Assembly: GCA_947627825.1 (NCBI GenBank)
Contig: CANQXO010000066.1
Span: forward strand, 1 to 7,141
DNA length: 7,141 nt
Direction: 5' to 3'
DNA from: an uncultured Clostridia bacterium
GTDB lineage: Bacteria; Bacillota_A; Clostridia; TANB77; CAG-508
Shown here: in pieces, positions 1-6,220 of the stretch
Layout: each line of letters begins with the position of its first letter
Position numbering within the stretch: the stretch's first letter is position 1
The notes under the pieces: model-generated
Seen by the model: only the letters and a program-made list of their open reading frames with translations
Database searches by the model: none
What the model was told of the DNA's origin: nothing
Program-made: the position numbers and the translations under genes

Positions 1-38
1 TTATTGATATTTCAAGTATTTATTGTTATAATAATTAT

Positions 39-81
39 ATAAAAATTTTCTTTAAGTAACTTGATTAAAGAAAATTTTTAT
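39..81. terminator. Perfect 17-bp inverted repeat, possible terminator
   Basis: Arms 39-55 and 65-81 are exact reverse complements (ATAAAAATTTTCTTTAA on the left) around a 9-nt loop, GTAACTTGA. Only one pair is G-C, so the stem is long but weak. On the plus strand it is followed by a T-run (85-91), which would suit a transcript entering from the left of the window. On the minus strand no clear U-run follows, so it is a poor intrinsic terminator for the bofC-like gene, although the position fits. It could instead be an end or scar of a mobile repeat. Confidence 0.45.
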
Positions 82-180
82 TCATTTTTTTATAACTTTA
101 TGAATTATAGGTCAATTATTTTATCAATATATTCCATCTTAATTTTCATTTCCAAACTGTTTTATTATATAAAAAGAACA

Positions 181-284
181 TTTACACATTTTTTACAATA
201 TTTTTTCATGTTTTTACACATTTTTTGCAACTTTTTTCAAGATTTTTACACATTTTTTGCATTTTCAGTTTACTTACACATTTT
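181..284. repeat. Direct repeats TTTACACATTTTTT, 32-bp period
   Basis: TTTACACATTTTTT occurs exactly at 181-194, 213-226 and 245-258, a constant 32-bp spacing. A degenerate fourth copy, CTTACACATTTT, lies at 273-284. Units 1 and 2 match at about 25 of 32 positions, so this looks like a decayed tandem duplication and not scattered words. Two copies, read with the preceding T, match the DnaA-box pattern TTATNCACA at all but one base, but the flanks are too T-rich for this to mean much. Function unknown. Confidence 0.55.
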
Positions 285-321
285 ATGTTACTTTTTCCTT
301 CATTCAATTTTTTAATATTAT

Positions 322-900
322 CTACTCAAAATCTGCTATTACTTTTGCAAGTTCATTATCTCCCAATACTTTTATACCCTTTTTTAAAAGTTCTACATCT
401 TCCTCTGGTAAATATTGAACGAAAATATCGGTTGTCTCTTTTAAACTTTCTTCTCCATTTGAATTAATATTATAGATAGCAATATATCCGTCTTTTTCTC
501 TTACAACAAAGTGCTTTTTGCACATTTCATCTACTTCTTTATAAAGCTCCACTTTCTCATCCGAGAAATTTTTTATATCCCATTCATAATATTTGTTTTT
601 AAAAAATTCTTCATCTTTATTGACATCTTCTTCTTTTATATTTTCAGTAGTATTTTCTATATCGCTACATTCCAAATACAAAGTTTCATATACAATTTTT
701 GTATTTGGAGTCGTTTTTATGTTTGTTGCTCCTGTTTGGATAATATTTTCTTCTGTTTTTATTAATCTATTGGCATTTTCAACCTCTTTTAATGTTGCTT
801 GCTCTAATTTACTATCATTATATATATGAACCAATATTCCTGCTGTTATTCCGCAAATAATTGATACAAAAATATATCCTATTAAGATTGATTTTTTCAT
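322..900 (-). CDS. Membrane-anchored BofC-like protein (BofC C-terminal domain)
   Basis: A 192-residue protein with one N-terminal hydrophobic segment (about residues 5-25), which is either an uncleaved anchor or a signal peptide; the rest should lie outside the membrane. The C-terminal part, about 128-192, matches my memory of the BofC C-terminal domain: FVVREKDGYIAIY (131-143), then TTDI, LPEEDVELLKKGI (164-176) and a final ELAKVIADFE. The middle part (TKIVYE, 67-72; YEWDIKNFS, 105-113) also fits clostridial proteins of this type. In Bacillus subtilis BofC restrains the SpoIVB protease during the SigK checkpoint; whether this protein does the same is not shown. A GGTG ribosome site stands 4 nt before the ATG. 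It lies 55 bp after mltG and is probably cotranscribed. Start and SD sit inside a hairpin loop (876-920). Domain call fairly sure, role inferred. Confidence 0.72.
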   Translation of the reverse strand: MKKSILIGYIFVSIICGITAGILVHIYNDSKLEQATLKEVENANRLIKTEENIIQTGATNIKTTPNTKIVYETLYLECSDIENTTENIKEEDVNKDEEFFKNKYYEWDIKNFSDEKVELYKEVDEMCKKHFVVREKDGYIAIYNINSNGEESLKETTDIFVQYLPEEDVELLKKGIKVLGDNELAKVIADFE

Positions 901-920
901 ACTTCACCTCTTAATAGGAT
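876..920 (-). promoter_or_regulatory. 12-bp hairpin enclosing the start of the bofC-like gene
   Basis: Positions 876-887 (ATCCTATTAAGA) and 909-920 (TCTTAATAGGAT) are perfect reverse complements separated by 21 nt. In the minus-strand mRNA the first arm comes just before the GGUG ribosome site and the second falls in codons 5-9. The start codon (898-900) and SD therefore sit in the loop, with the AAGA before GGUG in the stem. This geometry would suit control of translation or mRNA stability, but that is inference; a chance pairing in such AT-rich DNA is possible. Confidence 0.4.
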
Positions 921-955
921 TATTTCCCAAAATATTCTATTTATACTATTATCTT

Positions 956-2047
956 CTAATTAGCTTCATAGCTAAACCATAGTCCATCTTTTTTTAATTT
1001 TTCTATGTTGGCATCATGTTCTGCTTGAGTTTTTCCAAAATATATTTTTCCATTTTTGTCAGCAACAAAGTATAAATTCTCTGTGCTTTCTGGATTAAGA
1101 GCTGCATCTATTGACTCTATTCCAACTGTTGATATTGGTCCTATTGGTAACTTTCCTGACATATTTGGTCCTCTAGTATTATATGGATTTGCTTTATTTA
1201 ATTCACTTTGATATAAATCTCGTTCAGACATATCTACCTTTATTGCATAATAGGTTGTTACATCACTTCCTAGTGACATGTTATTTTTTAACCTATTGTA
1301 TAAAACACTTGCTACTCCGCTTCTATCCTCAACTCTTGCTGCCTCTAATTCTACTATTGATGCCATCGTTAAAATTTTGTGAACTGCATATCCTCCTTGC
1401 TCAATTTTTGCTTTATATGTTTCTAACTTTTCTTCCATTTGGTCAAGCATTGCTGTAAATATTTGTTCTACACTTACATCCTTGTTTGAAAATTTGTATG
1501 TGTCTGGAAATAAGTATCCTTCAAGTGAATAATAGATATTTTCATCCAAAATAGATTCTGTTATAAACCAATATTTTTCTATTAATGAGTTTAAATATTC
1601 TTTGTCTGTCAATTTGCTATAAACTGCCTCTTCTGTGTTGTTTGTATTTTGTGCAATTGTTGATGCTATCCATCTCATATTTTTTCCTTCTAGAAATGTT
1701 ATTGTTATTTCATCAGGAAAATAGTCTGAACCTTTTTGCAAGCAATCTATAATTTTTGCTACATCCATATTTTGATTTAATTTATAGGTTCCTGCTTGCA
1801 TACCAGATACCTTGTTTATTTTTGTATAAATTCTAAACGCTAATTCATTTTTTATAAGCTCTTTTTCTTTAAGCACTTTGGCTATATCTGTTGCTGTAGA
1901 GCCATTTTTTATTTCTACTACTACTTCTTTGCTATCGCTTTCATTTATTGCTCTTAATGATGAGTTATAAAAAGTAATTAATCCCAATACTCCAATTACT
2001 ATTAATACAACTAATACTATAATTATAAAAAATATTTTCTTTTTCAT
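956..2047 (-). CDS. mltG: Endolytic murein transglycosylase MltG (YceG-like)
   Basis: MltG is a membrane-anchored lytic transglycosylase that cuts nascent peptidoglycan strands near the membrane and so sets glycan length. The 363-residue protein has a cytoplasmic MKKK start and one membrane segment (about 5-27). A LysM-like region follows (about 43-110), then the catalytic YceG domain. Diagnostic motifs are EGYLFPDTY (176-184), MASIVELEA (228-236; the family's catalytic Glu falls in IVELE, most likely E233), VASVLYNRL (245-253), SDVTTYYA (261-268), PYNT (288-291), LPIGPI (300-305), LYFVAD (325-330) and EH (343-344). Length is normal for the family. It follows comEC by 109 bp, with a good promoter of its own in that gap, and precedes the bofC-like gene. 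The GGAGG lies 13 nt from the ATG, longer than usual; no alternative ATG, GTG or TTG lies between. Identity is secure. Confidence 0.95.
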   Translation of the reverse strand: MKKKIFFIIIVLVVLIVIGVLGLITFYNSSLRAINESDSKEVVVEIKNGSTATDIAKVLKEKELIKNELAFRIYTKINKVSGMQAGTYKLNQNMDVAKIIDCLQKGSDYFPDEITITFLEGKNMRWIASTIAQNTNNTEEAVYSKLTDKEYLNSLIEKYWFITESILDENIYYSLEGYLFPDTYKFSNKDVSVEQIFTAMLDQMEEKLETYKAKIEQGGYAVHKILTMASIVELEAARVEDRSGVASVLYNRLKNNMSLGSDVTTYYAIKVDMSERDLYQSELNKANPYNTRGPNMSGKLPIGPISTVGIESIDAALNPESTENLYFVADKNGKIYFGKTQAEHDANIEKLKKDGLWFSYEAN

Positions 2048-2060
2048 TTTTATATTTCGT

Positions 2061-2065
2061 CCTCC
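2061..2065 (-). promoter_or_regulatory. Distant GGAGG ribosome binding site of mltG
   Basis: On the minus strand GGAGG is separated from the mltG ATG (2045-2047) by 13 nt, against the usual 5-9. The in-frame codons between them are CGA, AAT, ATA and AAA, so no standard alternative start exists. An ATA two codons upstream would have ideal spacing, but ATA starts are rare and I do not favour it. Confidence 0.5.
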
Positions 2066-2095
2066 GTTTAGTATTCTAACTCAAATTTTTAATAA

Positions 2096-2124
2096 ATTCT
2101 ATCATATCATTTTTGTAAATTCAA
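2096..2124 (-). promoter_or_regulatory. Sigma-A type promoter upstream of mltG
   Basis: On the minus strand TTGAAT (2119-2124) is followed after exactly 17 bp by TAGAAT (2096-2101). A TG one base before the -10 makes it an extended -10 element. Transcription would start near 2089, about 40 nt before the mltG start codon. It would let mltG and the bofC-like gene be expressed apart from the upstream SH3b-comEC genes. Prediction from consensus only. Confidence 0.5.
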
Positions 2125-2156
2125 TAAATTTATTATTAAATTTTTTGTGCTAGTCG

Positions 2157-4220
2157 TTAATACTTTTGTTTTGCTTTTATCTCACCTTTTGAATTAACAA
2201 TTAGATTTATTTCTCCATTTTTATCTGTTCTAAAAATTTTTATTTTTTTATTATTTAATCTTTCTATTACTTCACTATTAGGATGTCCAAATTTATTGTT
2301 TTCCCCAACTCCAATTAATGCTATTTTCGGATTTACCTTATCTAAAAATGCTTGCGTTGTTGAGGTTTTAGAGCCATGATGGGCTACTTTTAGTAAATCT
2401 GCAGATAGGTTTTCTTTTAATAATTTATTTTCCGCAATTTTCTCAATGTCACCTGTGAATAGCATTTTAAAGTTATAATAGCTGATTTTACATACTATTG
2501 CATTATTGTTTAACTTATTTTCAGTAATAAAATTGTCATCTGGATTAAGAATTTCAATATCTAGTTTTCCTACATGCATTTTGATTCCTTTTGCTACATA
2601 TATTACTTTTATTTTCTTTTGTTTTGCGATATTTATAATTTGTTCATATAAATCACTTGTTTCTATTTGTTTTGAAATTATTAGATTATCTATCTTCATA
2701 TTTTTTAGCAAAAATAAACTTGCTTGACAGTGGTCAGCGTCAAAGTGGCTCAGCATCAAGTAATTCAACCTGCTAATGCCTTTATACAACAAATATCTAT
2801 GTAATATATTTTCTCCTATATCATAGTCAGTATTCGTGTTTCCACCTGTATCTATCATTAAGCTTTTTCCTTCGCTTAAAAGCAAACTGCAGTCCCCTTG
2901 ATTAACATCTATGAAATTGATTTGAAGTTTGTCTTTGTTTATATTTGTGCAAGTAATATTAAATACTATTATTGTCAAAACTATTATTGGAATCAATTTC
3001 TTTCGTTTTTTTATAATTAGGTAGACTATTAAATATATAGCTAAAACAACAAAAATGGTATTGTTTGTTACATATACCTTAGAAAATGGTAGATTTGCAC
3101 AGAACTCAGCAATCTTTTTTAACAAGCTTAAAAATATATCTAATATCACAAATAATGGTTTAACTGGAAAACAAGATAAAAATAATTCCATTATAACAAT
3201 TATTCCAAGTAGCCCTGATGCTAGTACATTTGAAATTAAGAATGTAAATGAAATTGTATTAAAATTGTAAATCATAATTGGTACTATGAATACATTGGCA
3301 GACAAGGTTACACTTACAATTTTAAGCTTAATTTTTTCATAGAAAAAATCGTAAAATAGAACGATTCCAAGCACTCCACTATATGATAAAATTAAACCTA
3401 AGTCAAAAATTGTATATGGATTTGCTGCAATTTGAATAAGTAATGATACACACAAAGTAGTGTAAAAATTGTTTTTCCTTTTCAGCATGCTTGCAATTAT
3501 GGTCATAATGCTCATAATTCCTGCTCTGCAAACTGATGGAGTATTTCCAGTTAAGTTCATAAAAAACAGGATTGATAACAATAATATAATTTGCCTAAAT
3601 CTTTTATTTTTTAATTTTTTTAGAAGCAAATTTATAGCAAGTATTACATAGGAAAAATGAGCTCCTGAAATAGCTAACAAATGCGTAAGATTCGCTGTTT
3701 TAAAATTTTCTTGTACTTGCTTTGATATATTGCTTCTATCCCCTAAAATAAGTGCAATTGCTAGGTCAGAGTTTTGACTTTTTAGATTTGACTTAAAAGA
3801 ATTTTTTATATAATCTTGCAATTTTTTTATTACAGGTATTTGTTTTGCTTTTTCAATTTTAGTTATATTTTCTACCTTAAATATTCCGTATATCTTTTTC
3901 GTTTTTAAATATAATGAATAGTCAAAACACCCTGCATTTCTAGCTTTTTGAGCTTCAGAAAAATTGGCTTTAGCTATAATCTTATCTCCATAATTTAATT
4001 TTTCTATTTCCTTGGGCACATATATTATGAATTTTTTACCTTGTACAATTCCTTCATAAGACAAATAATAATTTTTTTCTTCTGCATCACTTGTTATTTT
4101 TATTTCGAAATTTCCTTCTTTTTCACCCTTGTACTCAAAAAAGACTACACCCTTTTGGTGTAGCCCTAATATGCAAATAATTATTAATATCGTTAGGGCA
4201 CACAAAAATCTTGATTTCAT
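2157..4220 (-). CDS. comEC: ComEC/Rec2 family DNA uptake channel
   Basis: ComEC forms the membrane channel that carries single-stranded DNA into the cell during transformation. I start it at the ATG at 4220 (687 residues): GGAAGG lies 5 nt upstream, whereas the ATG seven codons earlier (4241) has no ribosome site. Order of parts: an N-terminal membrane segment (about 4-21) and DUF4131-like soluble region, the Competence domain with HLLAISGAH (180-188) and several membrane helices (about 190-425), then a metallo-beta-lactamase-like domain. That domain shows DVNQGDC (438-444), DTGG (457-460), SHFDADH (491-497), FTGDIE (588-593), AHHGS (613-617) and GHPN (645-648). The metal-binding HxDxDH is intact, so the nuclease-like domain may be active. 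Length is normal. It lies 58 bp after the SH3b gene, likely in one transcript. No other competence gene is in the window, so actual transformability is unknown. Confidence 0.93.
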   Translation of the reverse strand: MKSRFLCALTILIIICILGLHQKGVVFFEYKGEKEGNFEIKITSDAEEKNYYLSYEGIVQGKKFIIYVPKEIEKLNYGDKIIAKANFSEAQKARNAGCFDYSLYLKTKKIYGIFKVENITKIEKAKQIPVIKKLQDYIKNSFKSNLKSQNSDLAIALILGDRSNISKQVQENFKTANLTHLLAISGAHFSYVILAINLLLKKLKNKRFRQIILLLSILFFMNLTGNTPSVCRAGIMSIMTIIASMLKRKNNFYTTLCVSLLIQIAANPYTIFDLGLILSYSGVLGIVLFYDFFYEKIKLKIVSVTLSANVFIVPIMIYNFNTISFTFLISNVLASGLLGIIVIMELFLSCFPVKPLFVILDIFLSLLKKIAEFCANLPFSKVYVTNNTIFVVLAIYLIVYLIIKKRKKLIPIIVLTIIVFNITCTNINKDKLQINFIDVNQGDCSLLLSEGKSLMIDTGGNTNTDYDIGENILHRYLLYKGISRLNYLMLSHFDADHCQASLFLLKNMKIDNLIISKQIETSDLYEQIINIAKQKKIKVIYVAKGIKMHVGKLDIEILNPDDNFITENKLNNNAIVCKISYYNFKMLFTGDIEKIAENKLLKENLSADLLKVAHHGSKTSTTQAFLDKVNPKIALIGVGENNKFGHPNSEVIERLNNKKIKIFRTDKNGEINLIVNSKGEIKAKQKY

Positions 4221-4278
4221 ATATTCCTTCCGTGCCCTCATATTTTATTGTTTCTTTTTACTTTTATTGATTTATTAT

Positions 4279-5259
4279 TTATTGTTTCTTTGTAGTTGAT
4301 AAATAATCTTTCTTTATATAACCATTTGATTGATTAATTTTTACCTTGTACCAATCTCCAGATACTCCTAATACAGTTACTTCATTATTTAACTCAACGC
4401 TAGCAATGATATCTGAATCTGTTGTTGCTTGGTCCCTTACATTTACTGCATCAACATTTACATACATTGTAGTTGGATATTCACTATTGCCTTGACTTAC
4501 TTGTCCCCCATTATTTTCTTGATTGTTTTGGTTACTGTTATTTCCTTGATTGTTTTCATTGCTATTATTCTCTTGAACTTGGCTTCCATTATTGTTATTT
4601 CCTTGCTCAGTATTACCATTGTTATATTCTGTGTTATTCGAATTGCTTTCTGGATTTGTAGTATTTGCATTTGTAGGATTTTCTGTATTTGATTTTATTG
4701 TTCCATCTATTTTGCTTGAAATAACCCATCCAGATACACTATCTGTTAAAATATACTTCCACTTTCCAACTTCTGATATAATTGTTACTTTGCTATTTGC
4801 TGGCAAATTTGTAACTATTGTGGAATTTAATAATGGCAATGAATAAACAACTGCTTCTTGATTAATAGTTCCTTCCCTATTAATTGCTTGTACTTCACCA
4901 CTATTTGTTGTTGGAGTGTCATTGTTTGTTGTTACTACTGAAGGGGTTTCATTATTGGTTGTTACTTGACCTTGATTAGCCTCAGTAACTGTTCCTGTAT
5001 CATCTTGATTGATTTTCAAATATTGTTTACTTACAAAACCTGTGTAATTACCATAAGAAATTTTGCACCAATCTGTTAATTCTTCTATAATATTTACAGT
5101 TGCATCTTTATCTAATTGTGTTATTACATTTGAAGCAGTACTTGCTTCTTCTCTAAGATTTAAACCTTGTGTATTTACAACTCCAGTTGCTGCTAAAACT
5201 GTTCCTGCTAAAGCTGTTGTAAATATTAAAATCATTATTGTTACAAAAATTCTTTTCAT
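4279..5259 (-). CDS. Secreted protein with three SH3b domains and an Asn-rich linker
   Basis: A 326-residue exported protein. The signal peptide is clear: MKR, a hydrophobic core (about 4-20), and a likely cleavage after VLA (23). Three bacterial SH3 (SH3b) domains follow, at about 25-82, 128-185 and 265-321. Each shows a version of the family pattern, for example LNLREEAS (33-40) with GFVSKQYL (74-81), GWVISSKI (177-184), and VNVRDQAT (272-279) with GYIKKDYL (313-320). SH3b domains usually bind cell-wall peptides or target enzymes to the wall. No catalytic domain or sortase motif is present, so it may be a wall-binding or sensor partner. The linker at about 186-262 is extremely rich in Asn, Gln, Gly and Ser; a shorter Thr/Asn linker spans 88-120. 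GGGGAG lies 7 nt before the ATG. It is first in the likely SH3b-comEC-mltG-bofC transcript. Architecture is sure, function is not. Confidence 0.88.
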   Translation of the reverse strand: MKRIFVTIMILIFTTALAGTVLAATGVVNTQGLNLREEASTASNVITQLDKDATVNIIEELTDWCKISYGNYTGFVSKQYLKINQDDTGTVTEANQGQVTTNNETPSVVTTNNDTPTTNSGEVQAINREGTINQEAVVYSLPLLNSTIVTNLPANSKVTIISEVGKWKYILTDSVSGWVISSKIDGTIKSNTENPTNANTTNPESNSNNTEYNNGNTEQGNNNNGSQVQENNSNENNQGNNSNQNNQENNGGQVSQGNSEYPTTMYVNVDAVNVRDQATTDSDIIASVELNNEVTVLGVSGDWYKVKINQSNGYIKKDYLSTTKKQ

Positions 5260-5304
5260 ACTTGGTCTCCCCTCATATAATTCGTTTCCTAGGTTTGTTT
5301 AATA

Positions 5305-5333
5305 AGTATATAATGAAAGTATTTAAAAGTCAA
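5305..5333 (-). promoter_or_regulatory. Strong sigma-A promoter of the SH3b-comEC-mltG-bofC cluster
   Basis: On the minus strand TTGACT (5328-5333) is followed after exactly 17 bp by TATACT (5305-5310), each one base from consensus. Transcription would start near 5298, giving a leader of about 40 nt with a GGGGAG ribosome site. No other promoter of this quality precedes the SH3b gene, and no terminator is visible between it and comEC. Confidence 0.75.
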
Positions 5334-5366
5334 CGATTCGCAATTTTTTGTTTTAAAAATTTTTAA

Positions 5367-5448
5367 ATTTAGTTTTAAAGACTATTTATGATTAACTTTG
5401 TTAGAATTTAGTTTTACAATTTTTTTGATTTCGTTTTAAATACTATTT
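5367..5448. repeat. Short repeats around ATTTAGTTTTAAA
   Basis: A 21-bp unit at 5367-5387 recurs at 5428-5448 with 19 of 21 positions identical (ATTT-(A/C)-GTTTTAAA-(G/T)-ACTATTT). A partial copy, ATTTAGTTTTACA, lies between them at about 5406-5418. They fill the gap between the cluster promoter and the DUF975-like remnant and touch the remnant's last codons. Low complexity makes origin by chance or slippage possible; no function is assigned. Confidence 0.35.
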
Positions 5449-5685
5449 TGGCACATTTTTTATTCCTTCATAAAATTCTAAGGTTGTCATTTTTATATAT
5501 GGTGTTAATATTATAAAACCTATTGAAGTTGTTATAATATTTAAAGCAGTTATTCCTAATTTATTAACCCCTGTTGTAATTATATAACCTACTATTGCAG
5601 CTACAATATACCAACCTATAAAAGACATTATGAGTAAAAAATATTTTCCTTTGTTTCCTTTCATTATTTCTTGACTTTTGTCCAA
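5443..5685 (-). pseudogene. DUF975-like membrane protein, C-terminal remnant
   Basis: An 80-codon frame opening with TTG. Its sequence resembles the C-terminal end of DUF975 integral membrane proteins: SQEIMKGNKGKYFLL, then SFIGWYIV, a second membrane segment, and TPYIKMTTLEFYEGI. Family members are usually about 200-250 residues with several helices; here only two hydrophobic stretches remain (about 17-36 and 45-63). The family-like LDKSQEIMKGNK begins right at the TTG, no ribosome site precedes it, and an in-frame TAA stands four codons upstream. Beyond that stop the same frame stays open for nearly 30 codons to a second stop, with a weak resemblance at best. I therefore read it as the truncated 3' end of a lost gene. 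Translation as a small membrane protein cannot be excluded. Family assignment rests on recalled motifs only. Confidence 0.5.
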
Positions 5686-5858
5686 TATTTGCTTTTAACT
5701 TTTTAAAATCAATTGCATAGTGCCTTTCATTTTATAATTTAAGTATATATTTAAAAAATAAAATATTCAATAAGTTAATGAAAATAATTGAGAAATTCTA
5801 TTGAAAAGAGTTATAAAATGAAAAAGTATAATATTTTGCATAAATTTACCAATTTTTG

Positions 5859-5887
5859 TTGATTTTTGTAATATTTTGTGATATAAA
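5859..5887 (+). promoter_or_regulatory. Possible upstream extended -10 promoter
   Basis: TTGATT (5859-5864), a 17-bp gap and TATAAA (5882-5887), with TG one base before the -10. It would give a leader of about 140 nt before the 52-codon ORF and run through the inverted repeats at 5952-5989. It is weaker than the promoter at 5967-5995, and such matches are easy to find in AT-rich DNA. Confidence 0.3.
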
Positions 5888-5951
5888 TAAAGAAATAATT
5901 TTTATATAAAAAGCATTGACTTTTTTTATATTATGATGCATTGTGAATAAC

Positions 5952-5989
5952 AAATTATGTTAATTCTTGAACTTCACATAATTTTATGT
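5952..5989. promoter_or_regulatory. Inverted repeats over the module promoter, candidate operator
   Basis: AAATTATGT (5952-5960) and ACATAATTT (5976-5984) form a perfect 9-bp inverted repeat with 15 bp between them, spanning the -35 box. The right arm also forms a tight inverted repeat, ACATAA-TT-TTATGT (5976-5989), that fills the -35/-10 spacer. Three ACATAA half-sites thus bracket the promoter. Toxin-antitoxin modules commonly repress themselves through such sites, so autoregulation is likely but inferred. Confidence 0.5.
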
Positions 5990-5995
5990 TATAAT
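5967..5995 (+). promoter_or_regulatory. Sigma-A promoter of the toxin-antitoxin module
   Basis: TTGAAC (5967-5972), a 17-bp gap and a consensus TATAAT (5990-5995). Transcription would start near 6002, giving a leader of about 35 nt to the first ATG with AGGAGG in it. Spacing and hexamers are near ideal. Confidence 0.72.
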
Positions 5996-6036
5996 ATTTA
6001 TAGTGGTACATATAATAATAAAAAAGGAGGAATAAA

Positions 6037-6195
6037 ATGAAAACAAATATGATGGAGCTTAATAAAAAAGCAAAAGAGTTAGTTTTAATTAGCAAGCAAA
6101 AAAATATCATAAGACCACATACAGAGGCTTTCAAAGATTTCCCCGTACAAGATGAATCAAATAAAGGTAAGACTATAAATATAAAGAAAAAATAA
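6037..6195 (+). CDS. Small protein (52 aa), putative antitoxin
   Basis: A 52-codon gene starting MKTNMMELNKKAKELV and ending in a Lys-rich tail (NIKKK). It has a textbook ribosome site, AGGAGG, 6 nt before the ATG, and a strong promoter just upstream, so it is very likely expressed despite its length. It is highly charged, with a probable short helix at about 5-22 and a less ordered rest (RPHTEAFKDFPV, 26-37). No signal peptide, membrane segment or known DNA-binding motif is visible. It lies 25 bp before the PemK/MazF-like gene in the same transcript. Size, charge and order fit an antitoxin that wraps around its toxin. I do not recognise a named antitoxin family, so the role is inferred from position. 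If it binds the promoter repeats it would need a partner or a fold not evident here. Confidence 0.65.
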   Translation: MKTNMMELNKKAKELVLISKQKNIIRPHTEAFKDFPVQDESNKGKTINIKKK

Positions 6196-6220
6196 TTTAT
6201 AAAAAGTAGAAGGAGAAAAA

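Larger units (their letters stand above)
1..321. other. Intergenic region, T-rich on the plus strand
   Basis: No supportable gene lies here. The open frame on the plus strand (61-315) is an artefact of T-rich sequence: it reads as Phe/Tyr/Leu with no ribosome site or recognisable domain. The region holds a perfect AT hairpin at 39-81 and spaced direct repeats at 181-280, listed separately. It lies downstream of the bofC-like gene, so it is the 3' side of the minus-strand gene cluster. No convincing promoter was found on either strand. Confidence 0.6.
5686..6036. other. Intergenic region between the remnant and the toxin-antitoxin module
   Basis: About 350 bp, very AT-rich. The left part (to about 5820) may be decayed coding sequence of the DUF975-like gene: on the minus strand its frame shows only two stops over some 45 codons. 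The right part carries the promoters and inverted repeats of the toxin-antitoxin module. Very short frames starting with ATG (for example at 5818) have no ribosome site and end within 15 codons. No RNA gene was recognised. Confidence 0.5.

Noticed and set aside
181..284. Replication origin or DnaA-box cluster
   Set aside because: The matches are imperfect, sit in T-runs and vary between copies, and no dnaA, dnaN or replication gene is nearby; kept only as repeats.
61..315. Open frame on the plus strand, 84 codons, Phe/Tyr-rich
   Set aside because: It arises from T-rich DNA, has no ribosome site or domain, and overlaps the direct repeats.
4221..4241. Earlier ATG for comEC at 4241, adding MRARKEY
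   Set aside because: No ribosome site precedes it, while the ATG at 4220 has GGAAGG at good spacing and starts directly with the membrane segment.
4244..4291. 14-bp direct repeat TTTATTGTTTCTTT at 4244-4257 and 4278-4291
   Set aside because: Two low-complexity copies, one covering the last codons of the SH3b gene; most likely a small local duplication without function.
4429..4846. Several plus-strand frames opposite the SH3b gene
   Set aside because: They mirror the low-complexity Asn-rich coding sequence; the minus-strand protein has a clear signal peptide and domains.
5352..5367. Perfect 16-bp palindrome TTTAAAAATTTTTAAA
   Set aside because: It consists only of A and T runs, has no loop or U-run context, and is easily produced by chance in such sequence.
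5916..5944. TTGACT as a -35 box upstream of the module
   Set aside because: No acceptable -10 lies at 16-18 bp; the hexamer there is CATTGT, while two better promoters lie on either side.
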